From Farysia itapuensis (Eukaryota; Basidiomycota; Ustilaginomycetes; Ustilaginales; Ustilaginaceae): a DNA stretch of 64,000 bases. The stretch is from the NCBI GenBank assembly GCA_023212645.1, contig JALBYC010000019.1, positions 124,001-188,000 of the forward strand, given 5' to 3'. Within the stretch, counting starts at the first letter, position 1. Each line of letters starts with the position of its first letter. Shown piece after piece: positions 49,001 to 58,661 of the stretch. Under the pieces are notes generated by a model that saw nothing but the letters and a program-made list of their open reading frames with translations, was not told the origin of the DNA and ran no database searches. The position numbers were made by a program, and so were the translations under genes.

Positions 49001-52000
49001 ACAATGCTCACGAAGTTTGGGACACCTCGGACGGTCAATGCAATGTGCTGATGGAGACCACACTCAGCAAGGTTTTCGAGAAAATTGACTTGACCTTGTT
49101 GAATCGACTTTTGCGACTCATCATGGACCACAACTTGGCTGACTACATCACTGCGAAGAACAACATATCGATCGTGTTCAAAGACATGTCGCACGTCAAC
49201 TCATACGGTCTCATTCGTGGACTGCAGTTCAGCGCTTTTGTCTTCCAGTTCTATGGCCTCGTGCTGGACCTGCTGATTCTCGGCTTGCAGCGCGCAAGCG
49301 AAATGGCTGGTCCACCCAACATGCCCAATGGTCTCTTCCAGTTCCGCGATACAGCAACAGAGACCAGACATCCTATTCGACTCTACACACGATACATTGA
49401 TCGGATCCACATCATGTATCGCTTCACAGCCGAGGAAGCGCGCGATCTAGTGCAACGATACCTGACTGCAAACCCAGACCCGAACAACAGTAACGCTATC
49501 GGCTACAACAACCGAAAATGCTGGCCACGGGACTGTCGTATGCGTCTCGTCAAACATGACGTCAACTTGGGTCGTGCAGTACACTGGACAGTGAAGAACA
49601 GTCTACCTCGAAGTCTGACCACAATTGAGTGGGAAGACACTTTCTGTTCCGTGTACAGCAAGGATAACCCTAATTTGTTGTTCTCCATGAGCGGATTCGA
49701 GGTGCGTATCTTGCCAAAGTCGCGCCAAGGTGATGTCGACATTGCTCGGGACGGTGTCTGGCCTTTAATCCAAGCCAGCTCTGGCGAGCGGTCTGCCACT
49801 GCTTACCTTCGCATCTCAGAAGAAGGCATCACGAACTTCAGCAACCGAGTCCGAGCACTCCTCATGTCGGCCGGTGCAGCTCCGTTCAGTAAGATTGCCA
49901 ACAAGTGGAACACCTGTCTGATCGCACTCATGACGTACTACCGAGAAGCCGTTGTCAACACGGAAGAGATGCTGGATCTGCTTGTCAAGTCTGAGAACAA
50001 GGTCATTAATCGCATCAAGTCTGGCGTCAACAGCAAAATGCCTTCGCGTTGGCCCATTCATATCCTCGCATCACCCAAGGAACTTGGCGGTCTTGGTCTA
50101 CTGTCTATGGGTCATGTGCTGATTCCAGCTTCCGATCTCAAATACTCACGGCAGACGACGACCGGCATCACACATTTCCGAGCCGGTCTGCAGACTCAGG
50201 AGGACCAATTGTTACCCGCGTTGTACCGTTACATCACGCCATGGGCTTCAGAGTTTGAAGATTCTGCTCGAGTCTGGCAAGAGTACGCGCAGAAGCGCAA
50301 GGAGGCCAACGAACAGAACCGTAGACTAACGTTGGAGGATCTTGAAGACTCGTTCCATCGCGGTCTGCCGCGAATCGCAACGCTTTTCCAGAAAGACAGG
50401 ACCATTTTGTCTTACGATAAGCTTTGGCGAGTGCGTCAAGATTTCAAGAAATACCAGATCGCAAAGTCGCAGCCTTTCGCCTGGACAAACCAGCGGCACG
50501 ATGGCAAGCTCCACAACCTGAACCAGCTGCGAACCGACACGATTGCCGCTTTGGGCGGTGTTGAGACCATTCTGGAGCATTCGCTGTTTGCAGCTACAGG
50601 GCATCCGACGTGGGAAGGTCTCTTTTGGGAGAAATCCTCTTCGTTCGAGGACAGTATGGCTCAAAAGCGACTGACAAATGCTCAGCGTTCTGGTCTATCG
50701 CAAATCCCGAACCGACGCTTTACACTTTGGTGGTCCCCAACGCTCAACCGCAGCAGCGTGTACATCGGTTTCCAGGTGCAACTCGACTTGTGCGGTGTAC
50801 TGATGTCAGGAAAGATGCCTTCTCTCAAGATCTCGTATATCCAGCTTTTCCGAGCCCATCTGTGGCAAAAGATCCACGAGTCGGTCGTCATGGACTTGTG
50901 CCAAGTGTTTGATCAAGAGCTGGAAGCACTGTCGATCGAAACGGTTCAGAAGGAGACGATCCATCCGCGAAAGTCGTACCGCTTGACGGCGTCGAGCTCG
51001 GACATTTTGCTGTTTGCAAGCTACAAGTGGCCGATGTCGCGGCCATCGCTCTTGACAGATTCGAGAGATGTCATGGATGGCTCGAGCGGCAACAAGTGGT
51101 GGGTGGACGTGCAACTTCGATGGGGTGATTACGACTCGCACGACATTGAGCGATACTGCCGAGCCAAATTCCTGGATTACACGAGCGACAATACGTCTAT
51201 CTATCCCTCGGCGACAGGTGCGTTGGTTGGCATCGACCTGGCATACAACATCCACTCTGCCTACGGTATCTGGTTTCCGGGCAGCAAGCCTCTGATTCAG
51301 CAGGCCATGGCCAAGATCATGAAGGCGAACCCTGCCCTCTACGTGCTCCGAGAGCGTGTGCGCAAGAGCTTACAGCTGTACAGCTCCGAACCTACCGAGC
51401 CTTACCTCAACTCGAACAACTATGCCGAGCTGTTTAGCAACCAGATCATCTGGTTTGTAGACGACACCAACGTCTATCGAGTCACCATCCACCGAACTTT
51501 CGAGGGCAATCTGGTCACAAAGCCAATCAACGGCGCAATCATTATTCTGAACCCGAGAACCGGACAGTTGTTCCTCAAGGTCATCCATACGTCAGTCTGG
51601 GCTGGCCAAAAGCGTCTTGGTCAGTTGGCCAAGTGGAAGACTGCCGAAGAGACAATTGCCCTCGTCAGAAGTTTGCCGGTGGAAGAACAGCCGAAGCGAA
51701 TCATTGTTTCTCGCAAGGGCATGTTGGATCCACTCGAGACGCATTCGCTCGACTTCCCCAACTTGTCCATTGTCGGCTCCGAGTTGCAGTTGCCATTCCA
51801 GTCGTTCCTGAAATTGGAGAGTGTTGGCGACTTGGTGCTCAAAGCGACGCAGCCACAGATGGTGCTCTACTCTTCGTACGACAACTGGATGTCGAACGTT
51901 AGCAGCTTCACCGCTTTCTCGCGTCTGATTCTCCTCCTGCGATCGTTGCACGTCAACCAAGAAAAGGCCAAGATCATTTTGCGTCCGCATCCCGGCGTTG

Positions 52001-53157
52001 TGACGGAACCGCACCACCTTTGGCCCACGCTTTCGGACGAAGAGTGGATCAAGGTTGAGATTCAGCTGCGAGATCTGATTCTGGCCGACTTTGGCAAGCG
52101 CAACAATGTGAACGTAAATTCGCTCACTTCGTCCGAAATCAGGGATATCATCCTCGGCATGACGATCCAGGCGCCCTCTGTGCAACGTCAGCAAATGGCC
52201 GAACTCGAAAAGTCGGCCGAGGCGGCACAACAAGTGACGGCGACACAAGTCAAGACGACCAACGTGCACGGTGAAGAGATTCAGACGGTCACGACAACGC
52301 AGTATGAGAACAAGGTGTTTAGCTCCAAGTCTGACTGGCGCATTCGCGCACTTTCGGCGACCAATTTGCCGCTTCGATGTCAGCATCTGTACGTTTCCAA
52401 CGACGATATCAAGGACGATGTCGGCTCGTTGACCTACATTATGCCCAAAAACATTCTCAAAATGTTTATTGTGAATGCGGATCTGCGCACGCAGGTGGCT
52501 GGGTACATGTACGGTATTTCGCCGCCAGACGCGCCGTCGATCAAAGAGATCAAGGTGATTGTTTGGGTGCCGCAGCGCGGGTCGAATAACCGGGTGGAGC
52601 TTCCGGATGACCTGCCACAGCATGACTTTGTGTTGAAAGACTTGGAGCCGCTGGGATGGATCAAGACGTCGTCGATGGACTTGCCCCACCTACCACCGCA
52701 AGACGTTGCGATGCACGCACGGATGATGGCTAACCATCAGGAGTGGGGGGCGAGCACGATCTGCATCTCGTGCGCCTTTACGCCGGGATCCGTCTCGCTC
52801 TCGGCGTACAATCTGACCGTTGCTGGTTTCGAGTGGGGCCGCAAAGCCAACGAGACAGAGATCGCCGCTTCTGGAGGCGGATCGGGGTTCAACCCAGGGA
52901 CGATGATGGACCGTGTGCAGCTCCTGCTGTCGGACCGAATCTTGGGCACGACACTAACGCCCACGCAAGGCGCGTGGAACTACGGCCTCTCGCTATCGGC
53001 GCAGTGGACCAATTCGATCAAGTACGCCGTCACGCTCGACCGACCAGCCGCCTTCTGGGCCGAAATTCACCGTCCACAGAACTTCCTCACCTTCACCAAC
53101 GCCGATGACAGCGCCGCGGATGCTGACGCTGCCGACTGGCAGGACGTCTTTGCATAG
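46003..53157 (+). CDS. prp8: Pre-mRNA splicing factor Prp8
   Basis: Intronless, 2,384 residues from the ATG at 46003; the open frame begins at a TTG at 45910 but the Pro-rich [11 protein letters not shown] start is typical. Domains in order: PRO8NT ([19 protein letters not shown]), PROCN, reverse-transcriptase-like core with U5 and U6 snRNA contacts (about 780-1750), endonuclease-like domain, RNase H-like domain (about 1740-2000; [19 protein letters not shown]), and C-terminal Jab1/MPN domain (from about 2070; [20 protein letters not shown]), ending with the Asp/Ala-rich tail ADWQDVFA. Prp8 is the U5 snRNP scaffold that holds the spliceosome active site and regulates Brr2. Its length matches other Prp8 proteins, so none of the inteins known from fungal prp8 genes is present. 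Divergent from the previous gene (271 bp). Confidence 0.98.
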   Translation: MSGPPGYRGAPSSSASAAVRGPPPGLPAAAAYNEPASLSPEQLQAKARKWQQSQSRRFGDRRGKTGFVDTGKQDMPPEVLRKIIKEHGDMTNRKYRQDKRVHLGALKYVPHAMLKVLENIPMPWEQIREVPVLYHITGAITFVNEVPKVIEPIYHAQWAAMWIAMRREKRDRRHFKRMRFPPFDDEEPVVDYSDNLLDVDPLEGIQLELDEDEDGAVIDWFYDHKPLIDNRQHVNGPSYKFWNLDLPQMATLHRLGKTLLSDFSNDDNNYHYLFDKKAFFTAKALNMAIPGGPKFEPLYKDTDGFDDDFTDFTDFRKVIIRQQIRTEYRVAFPHLYNSRPRSVHIGRYHEPKSVYIRSDDIDQAFYFDPMLNPISARSLASSNAFRPEYTDGTPVFSHEDEVFGQGVEGDDELPDEVAFSLPEEVSPFMEDEPLEKELTADAIALWWAPKPYNMRSGKTRRAVDVPILQNWYLEHCPPNQPVKVRVSYQKLLKTFVTNSLHERKQKVHKHTNLLKELGKTKFFQTTSVDWLEAGLQVAKQSFNMMNLLIHRKGASYLHLDYNMNLKPTKTLTTKERKKSRFGNAFHLVRELARIIKLVVDSHVQFRLGSIDAFQLADGLQYLFNHIATLTGAYRYKYAIMHQVRACKDLKHVIYYRFNAGGVGKGPGVGFWAPSWRVWIFFLRGITPLLERWLGNLLARQFEGRGGRTGVSKITKQRVESSADLEMRAAVMSDILDSMPESMRANKIKTIMQHLAEAWRANRANLPWAPGLPPAIESLILRYVKMKFDWWVSVTHQVRARIVRGATVDKTASRKNTGRLTRLYLRAEAERQKEYLASGPYIDSSSAVAIYSSLVHWLEQRRFSPIPFPSLNNKHDTKILVLALERLKESYSVKGRLNQSQREELALIEQAFDNPHETLARIKRLMLTQRAFKETGFEFFDTFTQLTPTYDIEPIEKITDAYLDQYLCYEADKRQLFPAWVKPSDSEPVPLLVYKWCNGINNAHEVWDTSDGQCNVLMETTLSKVFEKIDLTLLNRLLRLIMDHNLADYITAKNNISIVFKDMSHVNSYGLIRGLQFSAFVFQFYGLVLDLLILGLQRASEMAGPPNMPNGLFQFRDTATETRHPIRLYTRYIDRIHIMYRFTAEEARDLVQRYLTANPDPNNSNAIGYNNRKCWPRDCRMRLVKHDVNLGRAVHWTVKNSLPRSLTTIEWEDTFCSVYSKDNPNLLFSMSGFEVRILPKSRQGDVDIARDGVWPLIQASSGERSATAYLRISEEGITNFSNRVRALLMSAGAAPFSKIANKWNTCLIALMTYYREAVVNTEEMLDLLVKSENKVINRIKSGVNSKMPSRWPIHILASPKELGGLGLLSMGHVLIPASDLKYSRQTTTGITHFRAGLQTQEDQLLPALYRYITPWASEFEDSARVWQEYAQKRKEANEQNRRLTLEDLEDSFHRGLPRIATLFQKDRTILSYDKLWRVRQDFKKYQIAKSQPFAWTNQRHDGKLHNLNQLRTDTIAALGGVETILEHSLFAATGHPTWEGLFWEKSSSFEDSMAQKRLTNAQRSGLSQIPNRRFTLWWSPTLNRSSVYIGFQVQLDLCGVLMSGKMPSLKISYIQLFRAHLWQKIHESVVMDLCQVFDQELEALSIETVQKETIHPRKSYRLTASSSDILLFASYKWPMSRPSLLTDSRDVMDGSSGNKWWVDVQLRWGDYDSHDIERYCRAKFLDYTSDNTSIYPSATGALVGIDLAYNIHSAYGIWFPGSKPLIQQAMAKIMKANPALYVLRERVRKSLQLYSSEPTEPYLNSNNYAELFSNQIIWFVDDTNVYRVTIHRTFEGNLVTKPINGAIIILNPRTGQLFLKVIHTSVWAGQKRLGQLAKWKTAEETIALVRSLPVEEQPKRIIVSRKGMLDPLETHSLDFPNLSIVGSELQLPFQSFLKLESVGDLVLKATQPQMVLYSSYDNWMSNVSSFTAFSRLILLLRSLHVNQEKAKIILRPHPGVVTEPHHLWPTLSDEEWIKVEIQLRDLILADFGKRNNVNVNSLTSSEIRDIILGMTIQAPSVQRQQMAELEKSAEAAQQVTATQVKTTNVHGEEIQTVTTTQYENKVFSSKSDWRIRALSATNLPLRCQHLYVSNDDIKDDVGSLTYIMPKNILKMFIVNADLRTQVAGYMYGISPPDAPSIKEIKVIVWVPQRGSNNRVELPDDLPQHDFVLKDLEPLGWIKTSSMDLPHLPPQDVAMHARMMANHQEWGASTICISCAFTPGSVSLSAYNLTVAGFEWGRKANETEIAASGGGSGFNPGTMMDRVQLLLSDRILGTTLTPTQGAWNYGLSLSAQWTNSIKYAVTLDRPAAFWAEIHRPQNFLTFTNADDSAADADAADWQDVFA

Positions 53158-53297
53158 CCGTCCGTTACCCCTCCCTCTCCTCGCGCACTTCCCAGAATGT
53201 CAATTGCATCACATTCCGCTGGTACTACACACGCTCTTTTCTCGTTGTGAGCTTGGGCATCGAGTGAGTAACGCGGGATGAAAAAAGATTGCGACGA

Positions 53298-53320
53298 GTG
53301 TGTGTGTGTGTGTGTGTGTG
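53298..53320. repeat. (GT)11 microsatellite
   Basis: An uninterrupted GT run in the 193-bp gap between the convergent prp8 and get4 genes; probably in a 3' UTR. Confidence 0.9.
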
Positions 53321-53350
53321 CCTAGCGTATGTGAGGTGATTGAGGGTTTT

Positions 53351-54541
53351 CTAGTCCATTTCGTCGTCGGCGAGGTCGTCAGCGTGGGTTGCGGCTGGGT
53401 GCGTTGGAGGTGCGGAAGTTGATGGCGGGGCGGACGTTGACGGCGGCGGGGCAGACTTGATCTGTGCTTTTGGCGGAGCAGCTGTAGCTGAACCGGCGCT
53501 GGCTGCGCTCCCGCCGCCGAACATGGAGGCCATCATGTCGCTCAGCATGTTGGACTGTGCGCGGGGGGGCTGTATGCCAAACACGGTTTGGCCGATCAAA
53601 GGTACGGTTTGGAGGACGGCGTCGTCCTGGTGCTGGGCTTCGCGCTGGTAGAGGGCAATGTAGCCGGACCAGGCCTGCTTGTATGCGTCAGGGCAGCGTT
53701 TGGGAGTGGCAGCTGTCGGACCCCCCGTCACGGCATCTGCTTCGCTCACCAGTGCAAGTACGGTCTGCAGCCAGTTGAGCTCGAAGCTTCCAAGCACGAA
53801 GAGTTTGGTACCCAGAGACGAGGGTCCGCCGGTCGGTAGCACGTAAGGCCGCGGGTTGGGCTGGACCGGCAAGACAAGGCTCTTGTGTCTCGTCATGACG
53901 GCTTCGAGGTAAGTTTTAAGAAAGGCATTTGCCTGTGCGCTTGCGTGGTTTGCGAGTAGAGGACAGACGGCACGCAGCGCAAAGCGCCCTGCTTCAATGC
54001 GTTCCAGCGTGGCTGCATCGCGTGTTTCGCCCGCGACGTGCGCTGCTTCCTCCGCGTGGGACTGGAGCCACTGCACCATCATTTCCGCAAACCGTACCGG
54101 CGCACTTTCCACAGTGTACGTGGAAGGCGCCGGCACACACGCTGCAAGGAAGTGCTGCTCGGCAGCGTGGAACTCGCCGTCCTTGGCGAGCAACTTGGCG
54201 ATAAATAGCCGCAGCAACGGGTCTCCCGTCGACGCATGCACCGATTTGACAGACCACTTGATCGCGGCATCAATCACCTTCTTGCGCCAGAAATCGGGCG
54301 CAGCTGCCTGCAGGATATCCGTCACTCGATCCCGACTCTCGGCGTCGACCTGCTGAGGTTTGAGTGCGTAGACGTCAATCATGTACACGGCCAAGTCGCA
54401 TGCGGACCCCTGTTCGCCCTGCTGCAAAAGATTCAGTGCGCCTTGGTGCAAGGTGTAGATGGCTTCATCGTACTGCTTCTTCTTGACCTGTCGCACAGTC
54501 TTGGTCCGCAGCTTCTGGTGGAGTTCGTACCCGCTACTCAT
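53351..54541 (-). CDS. get4: Get4 (TRC35-like) tail-anchored protein targeting factor
   Basis: 396 residues from the ATG at 54541 (MSSGYELHQKLRTKTVRQVK); the frame extends to a TTG at 54595. The body is an alpha-solenoid of TPR-like helices: QYDEAIYTLHQGALNLLQQG, GSACDLAVYMIDVYAL, GDPLLRLFIAKLLAKDGEFHA, AFLKTYLEAV, and FELNWLQTVLALV. These are characteristic Get4 blocks. Get4 with Get5 forms the cytosolic scaffold that passes tail-anchored proteins from Sgt2 to the Get3 ATPase. The C-terminal ~80 residues (MLSDMMASMFGGG, then Pro/Ala/Ser/Thr repeats) are disordered and longer than in yeast. Convergent with prp8; in tandem with MED20. Confidence 0.93.
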   Translation of the reverse strand: MSSGYELHQKLRTKTVRQVKKKQYDEAIYTLHQGALNLLQQGEQGSACDLAVYMIDVYALKPQQVDAESRDRVTDILQAAAPDFWRKKVIDAAIKWSVKSVHASTGDPLLRLFIAKLLAKDGEFHAAEQHFLAACVPAPSTYTVESAPVRFAEMMVQWLQSHAEEAAHVAGETRDAATLERIEAGRFALRAVCPLLANHASAQANAFLKTYLEAVMTRHKSLVLPVQPNPRPYVLPTGGPSSLGTKLFVLGSFELNWLQTVLALVSEADAVTGGPTAATPKRCPDAYKQAWSGYIALYQREAQHQDDAVLQTVPLIGQTVFGIQPPRAQSNMLSDMMASMFGGGSAASAGSATAAPPKAQIKSAPPPSTSAPPSTSAPPTHPAATHADDLADDEMD

Positions 54542-54661
54542 CGCTGCGCACACTTCCTTGACACGGGGAAGGGGTATGGACAAGAAGAAGAACAAGACAG
54601 TTGGGACGATCAGACCACTCTGACGTTTTGGTAAATGCGTGCAATTGATTGTGTTAGAGTG

Positions 54662-56149
54662 CTAAATGATGCCTTCTGCTCTGAGCATCTGTACGTAGTG
54701 AAAGGCAACTCGACGGCCTCGTTCTATGCCTGACCAGCCTGGTGTCGTCTCGACTTCAAAGTCAGACCTGAGCCCTTGGAAGCCTAGCTGTATCTCGGCT
54801 GCAGGAGAATCTGGGACGGTTTGGGATCTAGCGCCCAATGGGCGATCTTCCTCATCGTCGTCCTGTGGTATACTTCCGTTCGTTTGCGAGCCATTGAGAC
54901 CCGCAACTTCTGAGCGCGATGTGGCGTCTTGCTTCGTAGATTCCTCGGCTGTGTCGAAGGAGTGCCAGTCAAAGGGCGAAGCGTCTGCCTTGACGCTTGG
55001 AGCAGTTGCTGGTTCCGCCTTTGCCGATCGGGCGAGGATCAAGTCGCGCCAAGTGGCGCTAGACCGTGGGACGACTTCTTCCCACAGCTGATCCGAGATG
55101 GTGGGAATGTTGAACGAGTTGTTGGGCGTATTGCCGACCAGCTTTGCATTGGGACCTATTACGTAGGTGAAAGAGGCGATGTTGGAGGCAGCCGGTGTTG
55201 CAAGTGCTGACGCTGGCGTTGAATCTTGCCGGTGTGTCTGCAGTCCAGCCGCTGAGAACGTACCGTTTGCGTTGCTGGGTGCAGTCAGTATGCCGGGGGG
55301 AAAGAGGGATTGGAGAAAGTTAGTGAGGTATGTCGAGGTGGGTAGCAAGGCCGACATGGGAAGAAACTCGGCTTCGACTACTGCACCGGCACTCCTGCCA
55401 CCTCCGCCGACGACGCTGCCTACGCGGACGTGCCAGTCGACGTTGCCTGCTGCTGGATCGTCGAGGGAGGCAGCACCGACTAGGCCGCCTATACCATTCA
55501 TGTTCTGACTGCTGACCTGGAGCACGAGCCCTTCGATGGAGACGGCTGCTCCTCTCGGCACCCAAGCCCCTGGCCCTGCTGTCCCCACTGGAGCGCCATG
55601 CGGAGGCGGCAAGTTCAGACTGGTCAACATGGATGACATGGACGATGTCACGGCTGTCACCGAGTAGCGTGTGTGAGGTGGCACGCGTAGCTCTGGCTCC
55701 GCTTCATCCATAGCATCGACGTCCATAGCGGGCTCGTCACCTGTAGCTGCTTGAACATCCGGCTCCTTTGGTTGCCGTTTGCGCGCTCGCCATGCACGCT
55801 TCTGCTCTTCCCAATCGCGCCATACTTTGGCTCGGGACGCTTTGCCCGCATCCTCGACAATGACGAACACGACACCGGGGAAATCAGAGAGCCAGATCTG
55901 CCACATGGTTCTGGGTTTTGTCAACGGCGCTGGACCTGTTGATGAGGACGACGATGGACGCCGGGTACTGTCACTCGACTCGTCCGCTGGCCAGACATTG
56001 GTGGGCACGGGTACTGCACGAAAGGAGCGAATGGTGACATTCCAACGCGACACGACTCTTGCATTCGACGAGACCTGCAGATGGTTGAACAGCTGTGGAA
56101 TCGACTGTGCCCCTATGGACGGCAGTCTTGCTGTGCTCGATACACCCAT
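54662..56149 (-). CDS. Mediator subunit 20 (Med20/Srb2-like)
   Basis: Intronless, 495 residues, ATG at 56149. Family hints: the start MGVSSTARLPS, the block MWQIWLSDFPGVVFVIVED, and the later strand pattern VDWHVRVGSVVGGGGRSAGAVVEAEFLPM followed by TNFLQSLFPPGI. These match Med20 positions for the beta-barrel and the closing helix. Med20 with Med18 forms the movable head jaw of Mediator and contacts RNA polymerase II and TBP-dependent initiation. The protein is about twice the usual length because of low-complexity insertions (about residues 55-75, 120-170, and the C-terminal 150 residues, which are Ser/Asp-rich). Recognition is by pattern, not by search, so a different beta-barrel protein is not excluded. 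Confidence 0.72.
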   Translation of the reverse strand: MGVSSTARLPSIGAQSIPQLFNHLQVSSNARVVSRWNVTIRSFRAVPVPTNVWPADESSDSTRRPSSSSSTGPAPLTKPRTMWQIWLSDFPGVVFVIVEDAGKASRAKVWRDWEEQKRAWRARKRQPKEPDVQAATGDEPAMDVDAMDEAEPELRVPPHTRYSVTAVTSSMSSMLTSLNLPPPHGAPVGTAGPGAWVPRGAAVSIEGLVLQVSSQNMNGIGGLVGAASLDDPAAGNVDWHVRVGSVVGGGGRSAGAVVEAEFLPMSALLPTSTYLTNFLQSLFPPGILTAPSNANGTFSAAGLQTHRQDSTPASALATPAASNIASFTYVIGPNAKLVGNTPNNSFNIPTISDQLWEEVVPRSSATWRDLILARSAKAEPATAPSVKADASPFDWHSFDTAEESTKQDATSRSEVAGLNGSQTNGSIPQDDDEEDRPLGARSQTVPDSPAAEIQLGFQGLRSDFEVETTPGWSGIERGRRVAFHYVQMLRAEGII

Positions 56150-56319
56150 GGTGACGGCGAAAGGCGGTCCGAGCGTAAGAAGAAGTGCAAAAAAAGATCG
56201 GGAAAGCGAGTTTGGCCAGTTGTGAGTATTGCCGATTGCCGAAATGGTACCCGGGAGCAGACGTGACCATTGCCCGTCCTTGCTTCCTTTCTTCCTACTC
56301 CACAGCCTCTTCTCTAGAC

Positions 56320-57086
56320 ATGTCTGCGTCAGAATTCAGTGTTCGTTCCGGCACAGTCGATGACTGCCCCGCCATTCTCGATTTCGTAAGTGCTATCGCG
56401 ATACACGTGCCTTGTGTGCTACAAACCAACACTGCCTTGCCTTCAGATCAAACAATTGGCAGAGTACGAAAAGGAACCCGATGCCGTCGAGGCCACCATC
56501 GAGACCGTAAGTTGGCTCGCGTAGCTGAGATTCTTTTCACACAATGCTGACAGCCACTATTTGCGCTCGACACAAGTTGCAGAGAAATGTGTTTGAGAAG
56601 AAGTACGCCGAGGTTCTGATCGCCGAGCAGGATCAGGACGGTAAGAAGACGCCGGTCGGTATGGCCCTCGTAAGTGTTCTATGCAGCGGATAGTATCCAG
56701 TGGCTGGAAAGCTGATGTCGAGCCGCTTGCAGTACTTTTATTCCTTCTCGACCTGGACTTCGAAGCCTTCGCTCTACCTGGAAGATCTGTTCGTCATTCC
56801 GTCATTGCGGAACAAGGGCGTGGGCAAGATGCTCTTCCGCGAGCTTGGCAAGGTGGCTATCCAACAGCAATGCGGCAGGATGGACTGGAGTGTGCTCGAC
56901 TGGAATGCGTAAGTAGCAACGCTTAGTACGTGGCTAGCGAGTTCCTGAGCTTACTGTCCCCTCCCTTGCTCATACAGACCGTCGATTGCGTTCTACACCA
57001 AAGTTCTGGGTGCCAAACCCATGGACGGCTGGACCGGCATGCGACTCGAACAGGAAGGCATCCAGTCTCTGTCCAAGCTTCAATAG
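56320..57086 (+). CDS. GNAT acetyltransferase, spermidine/spermine N1-acetyltransferase-like (5 exons)
   Basis: Exons 56320-56385, 56447-56506, 56583-56669, 56733-56908 and 56978-57086; four introns of 61, 76, 63 and 69 bp, all GTAAGT to AG and frame-keeping; 165 residues, the usual SSAT size. The spliced protein reads MSASEFSVRSGTVDDCPAI, IKQLAEYEKEP, KKYAEVLIAEQ, YSFSTWTSKPSLYLEDLFV, then acetyl-CoA motif A IPSLRNKGVGKML (RxxGxG), WSVLDWNAPSIAFYTKVLGA, and a short C-terminus. LYLEDLFV and EWN/DWN-PSIxFY are signature blocks of the SSAT family, whose members acetylate polyamines or thialysine with acetyl-CoA. Substrate is not certain. Divergent from MED20 (170 bp). Confidence 0.9.
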
Positions 57087-57241
57087 ACTCTCTTCATTAT
57101 GCACAATAGATCCACCCCGCCTGACAGAGCGCTGAAAGCTGAAAATGCAAATTGGAATATTCACGATTGGTTGCGTTAGCTGTCAGTGGCACTTTCTTCT
57201 CCAGTGTGTCTGTCCTGCTCCGCCCGCTGTGACTGGATGCG

Positions 57242-58456
57242 ATGGTCAAGGACTATGTGCACGAGTCGAGCTATCCACATGCGTGGTCGTCCTGCGTGCG
57301 CGCCTACTTTCTGCGCTACCCCAATCCCAACGCACAGCATGTCCTGTCCGTCGATGTGCTAGACCGTCATATCGAACACCGTCCCGTTCGTGGGACGAAT
57401 CACACGATGCCCGTATTGTGCACCACTCGACTCATTCTCAAGCGCGGCAATCTGCCCAAATGGGCTCCAGCCGGTATCATTAAAAACGCAGAGAGCTACG
57501 TCATGGAACAGAGTGAAGTCGAGCTGGATCTCTTTCCCGCACGTCCTGCCGATGCTTCGTCGAGCAAGCAACCGGTGCGCAGAACCAAGAATGGAAGAGC
57601 CATGCGCAGCTGGACCCGCAACTTGGATCACACCACCATCCTCGCCGTCACAGAAGGTCTCGTCTTCAAAGAGCGGTTTGGCTTCGCACCACAAGACGCA
57701 GCAACGACGTCCGAATGGCAGTCGTATTGCAAGACGCTCACCACCGCACAGATCGAGTCGCAACTCAGCTTTGGCCTGCTGCGACGAAGGATTGAAAAGT
57801 TTGGCTTGGCTCGCTTCGTCGCACACAAGGACTCGTCGCAACAGGGGATACTCTGGACTCGCTCCCGCTTGGACGCCAATCTTGCCGCAAAGCAGCCCGC
57901 GACCTCACCCACACGAGAGCAAGAACTGCAGCGCTCCTCGATCTCACAAAAGAGATTCAAGCTGCTAGAGTCATTGCGTCCGCCCTTCTTGGACGGATAC
58001 CCGCTGGGTCCATGGCAGAAGCTTAAAGTATGGTGGTACTCTGGCCACTATTCGCAAATACGAAGGCTTGAGGATGGATACCCCATTGAGCGCGATCAGG
58101 ACGATCAGCACACTGCCTCGGTCACAGACTCTTCTTCAAGTGAAGGAAGCGATGCTGAAGTCTTCCATGGCACATGTCCAGACGGTTCTTGGGCTGAGCT
58201 TAGTGGACGCAAGGGCAAAGGTGCCGTCTACAGCAACCAAGAGTGGGACGTCGACAAAGGTGTAGTAAACCAAGTCCGCCGTCGCTTCGGCCTGGAACCT
58301 CTGCCACTCGAGCCAAAACGCGGAGGCCCCGTACTTCAAGCTGCCAACAGAGCGCGGCTGCGACTTCTAAGTCTGTTGGGCTATGACCCCGACCATCTGA
58401 CCGCCAAAGAGGACACTAGAGATTTCGAGGTCGTAGATAGAGAGCGCGCAGTCTAA
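57242..58456 (+). CDS. PRELI/MSF1-domain protein (Ups family) with long C-terminal extension
   Basis: 404 residues, ATG at 57242, intronless. Residues 1-190 form a PRELI domain: SSYPHAWSSCVRAYFLRYPN, HVLSVDVLDRHI, TRLILKRGNLPKWAPAGI, SYVMEQSEVELD, RSWTRNLDHTTILAVTEG. PRELI/Ups proteins, with Mdm35, move phosphatidic acid or phosphatidylserine across the mitochondrial intermembrane space. The final ~210 residues are additional: a basic stretch, PPFLDGYPLGPWQKLKVWWY, an acidic Ser run and a Leu/Arg-rich end (NRARLRLLSLLGYDPDHL). Yeast Ups1-3 stop at about 175-230 residues, so this tail is not part of the known fold. Which Ups class it belongs to cannot be decided here. In tandem with the GNAT gene (155-bp gap). 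Confidence 0.88.
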   Translation: MVKDYVHESSYPHAWSSCVRAYFLRYPNPNAQHVLSVDVLDRHIEHRPVRGTNHTMPVLCTTRLILKRGNLPKWAPAGIIKNAESYVMEQSEVELDLFPARPADASSSKQPVRRTKNGRAMRSWTRNLDHTTILAVTEGLVFKERFGFAPQDAATTSEWQSYCKTLTTAQIESQLSFGLLRRRIEKFGLARFVAHKDSSQQGILWTRSRLDANLAAKQPATSPTREQELQRSSISQKRFKLLESLRPPFLDGYPLGPWQKLKVWWYSGHYSQIRRLEDGYPIERDQDDQHTASVTDSSSSEGSDAEVFHGTCPDGSWAELSGRKGKGAVYSNQEWDVDKGVVNQVRRRFGLEPLPLEPKRGGPVLQAANRARLRLLSLLGYDPDHLTAKEDTRDFEVVDRERAV

Positions 58457-58661
58457 CATTTTCTTGAAACGCGCGTCACGCGTAAATTGGCTCTCGAAGC
58501 GTGTTTTTGCGGGTGTGTTTTTGGCGTACGCGAACCGCGAAAGTGGGAAAAGCTTCTCGCTTAAAGACTGGCCACTCTCCTCCCCCTTTCTCCTCTTTGC
58601 CCCCATCCTGTTTCCATCGTCGGTATTGCAGGCATAGCTTGCCCATCGTTCCTCTGCCAAC

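Noticed and set aside
46714..52689. Several 100-365-residue minus-strand frames within prp8
   Set aside because: All lie antisense to highly conserved Prp8 coding sequence.
46003..53157. Prp8 intein
   Set aside because: The protein is of normal length and the conserved blocks run on without an intervening splicing or endonuclease domain.
53298..53320. GT microsatellite as a recombination hotspot or Z-DNA control element
   Set aside because: Short simple repeats are common in 3' gaps; nothing else supports a function.
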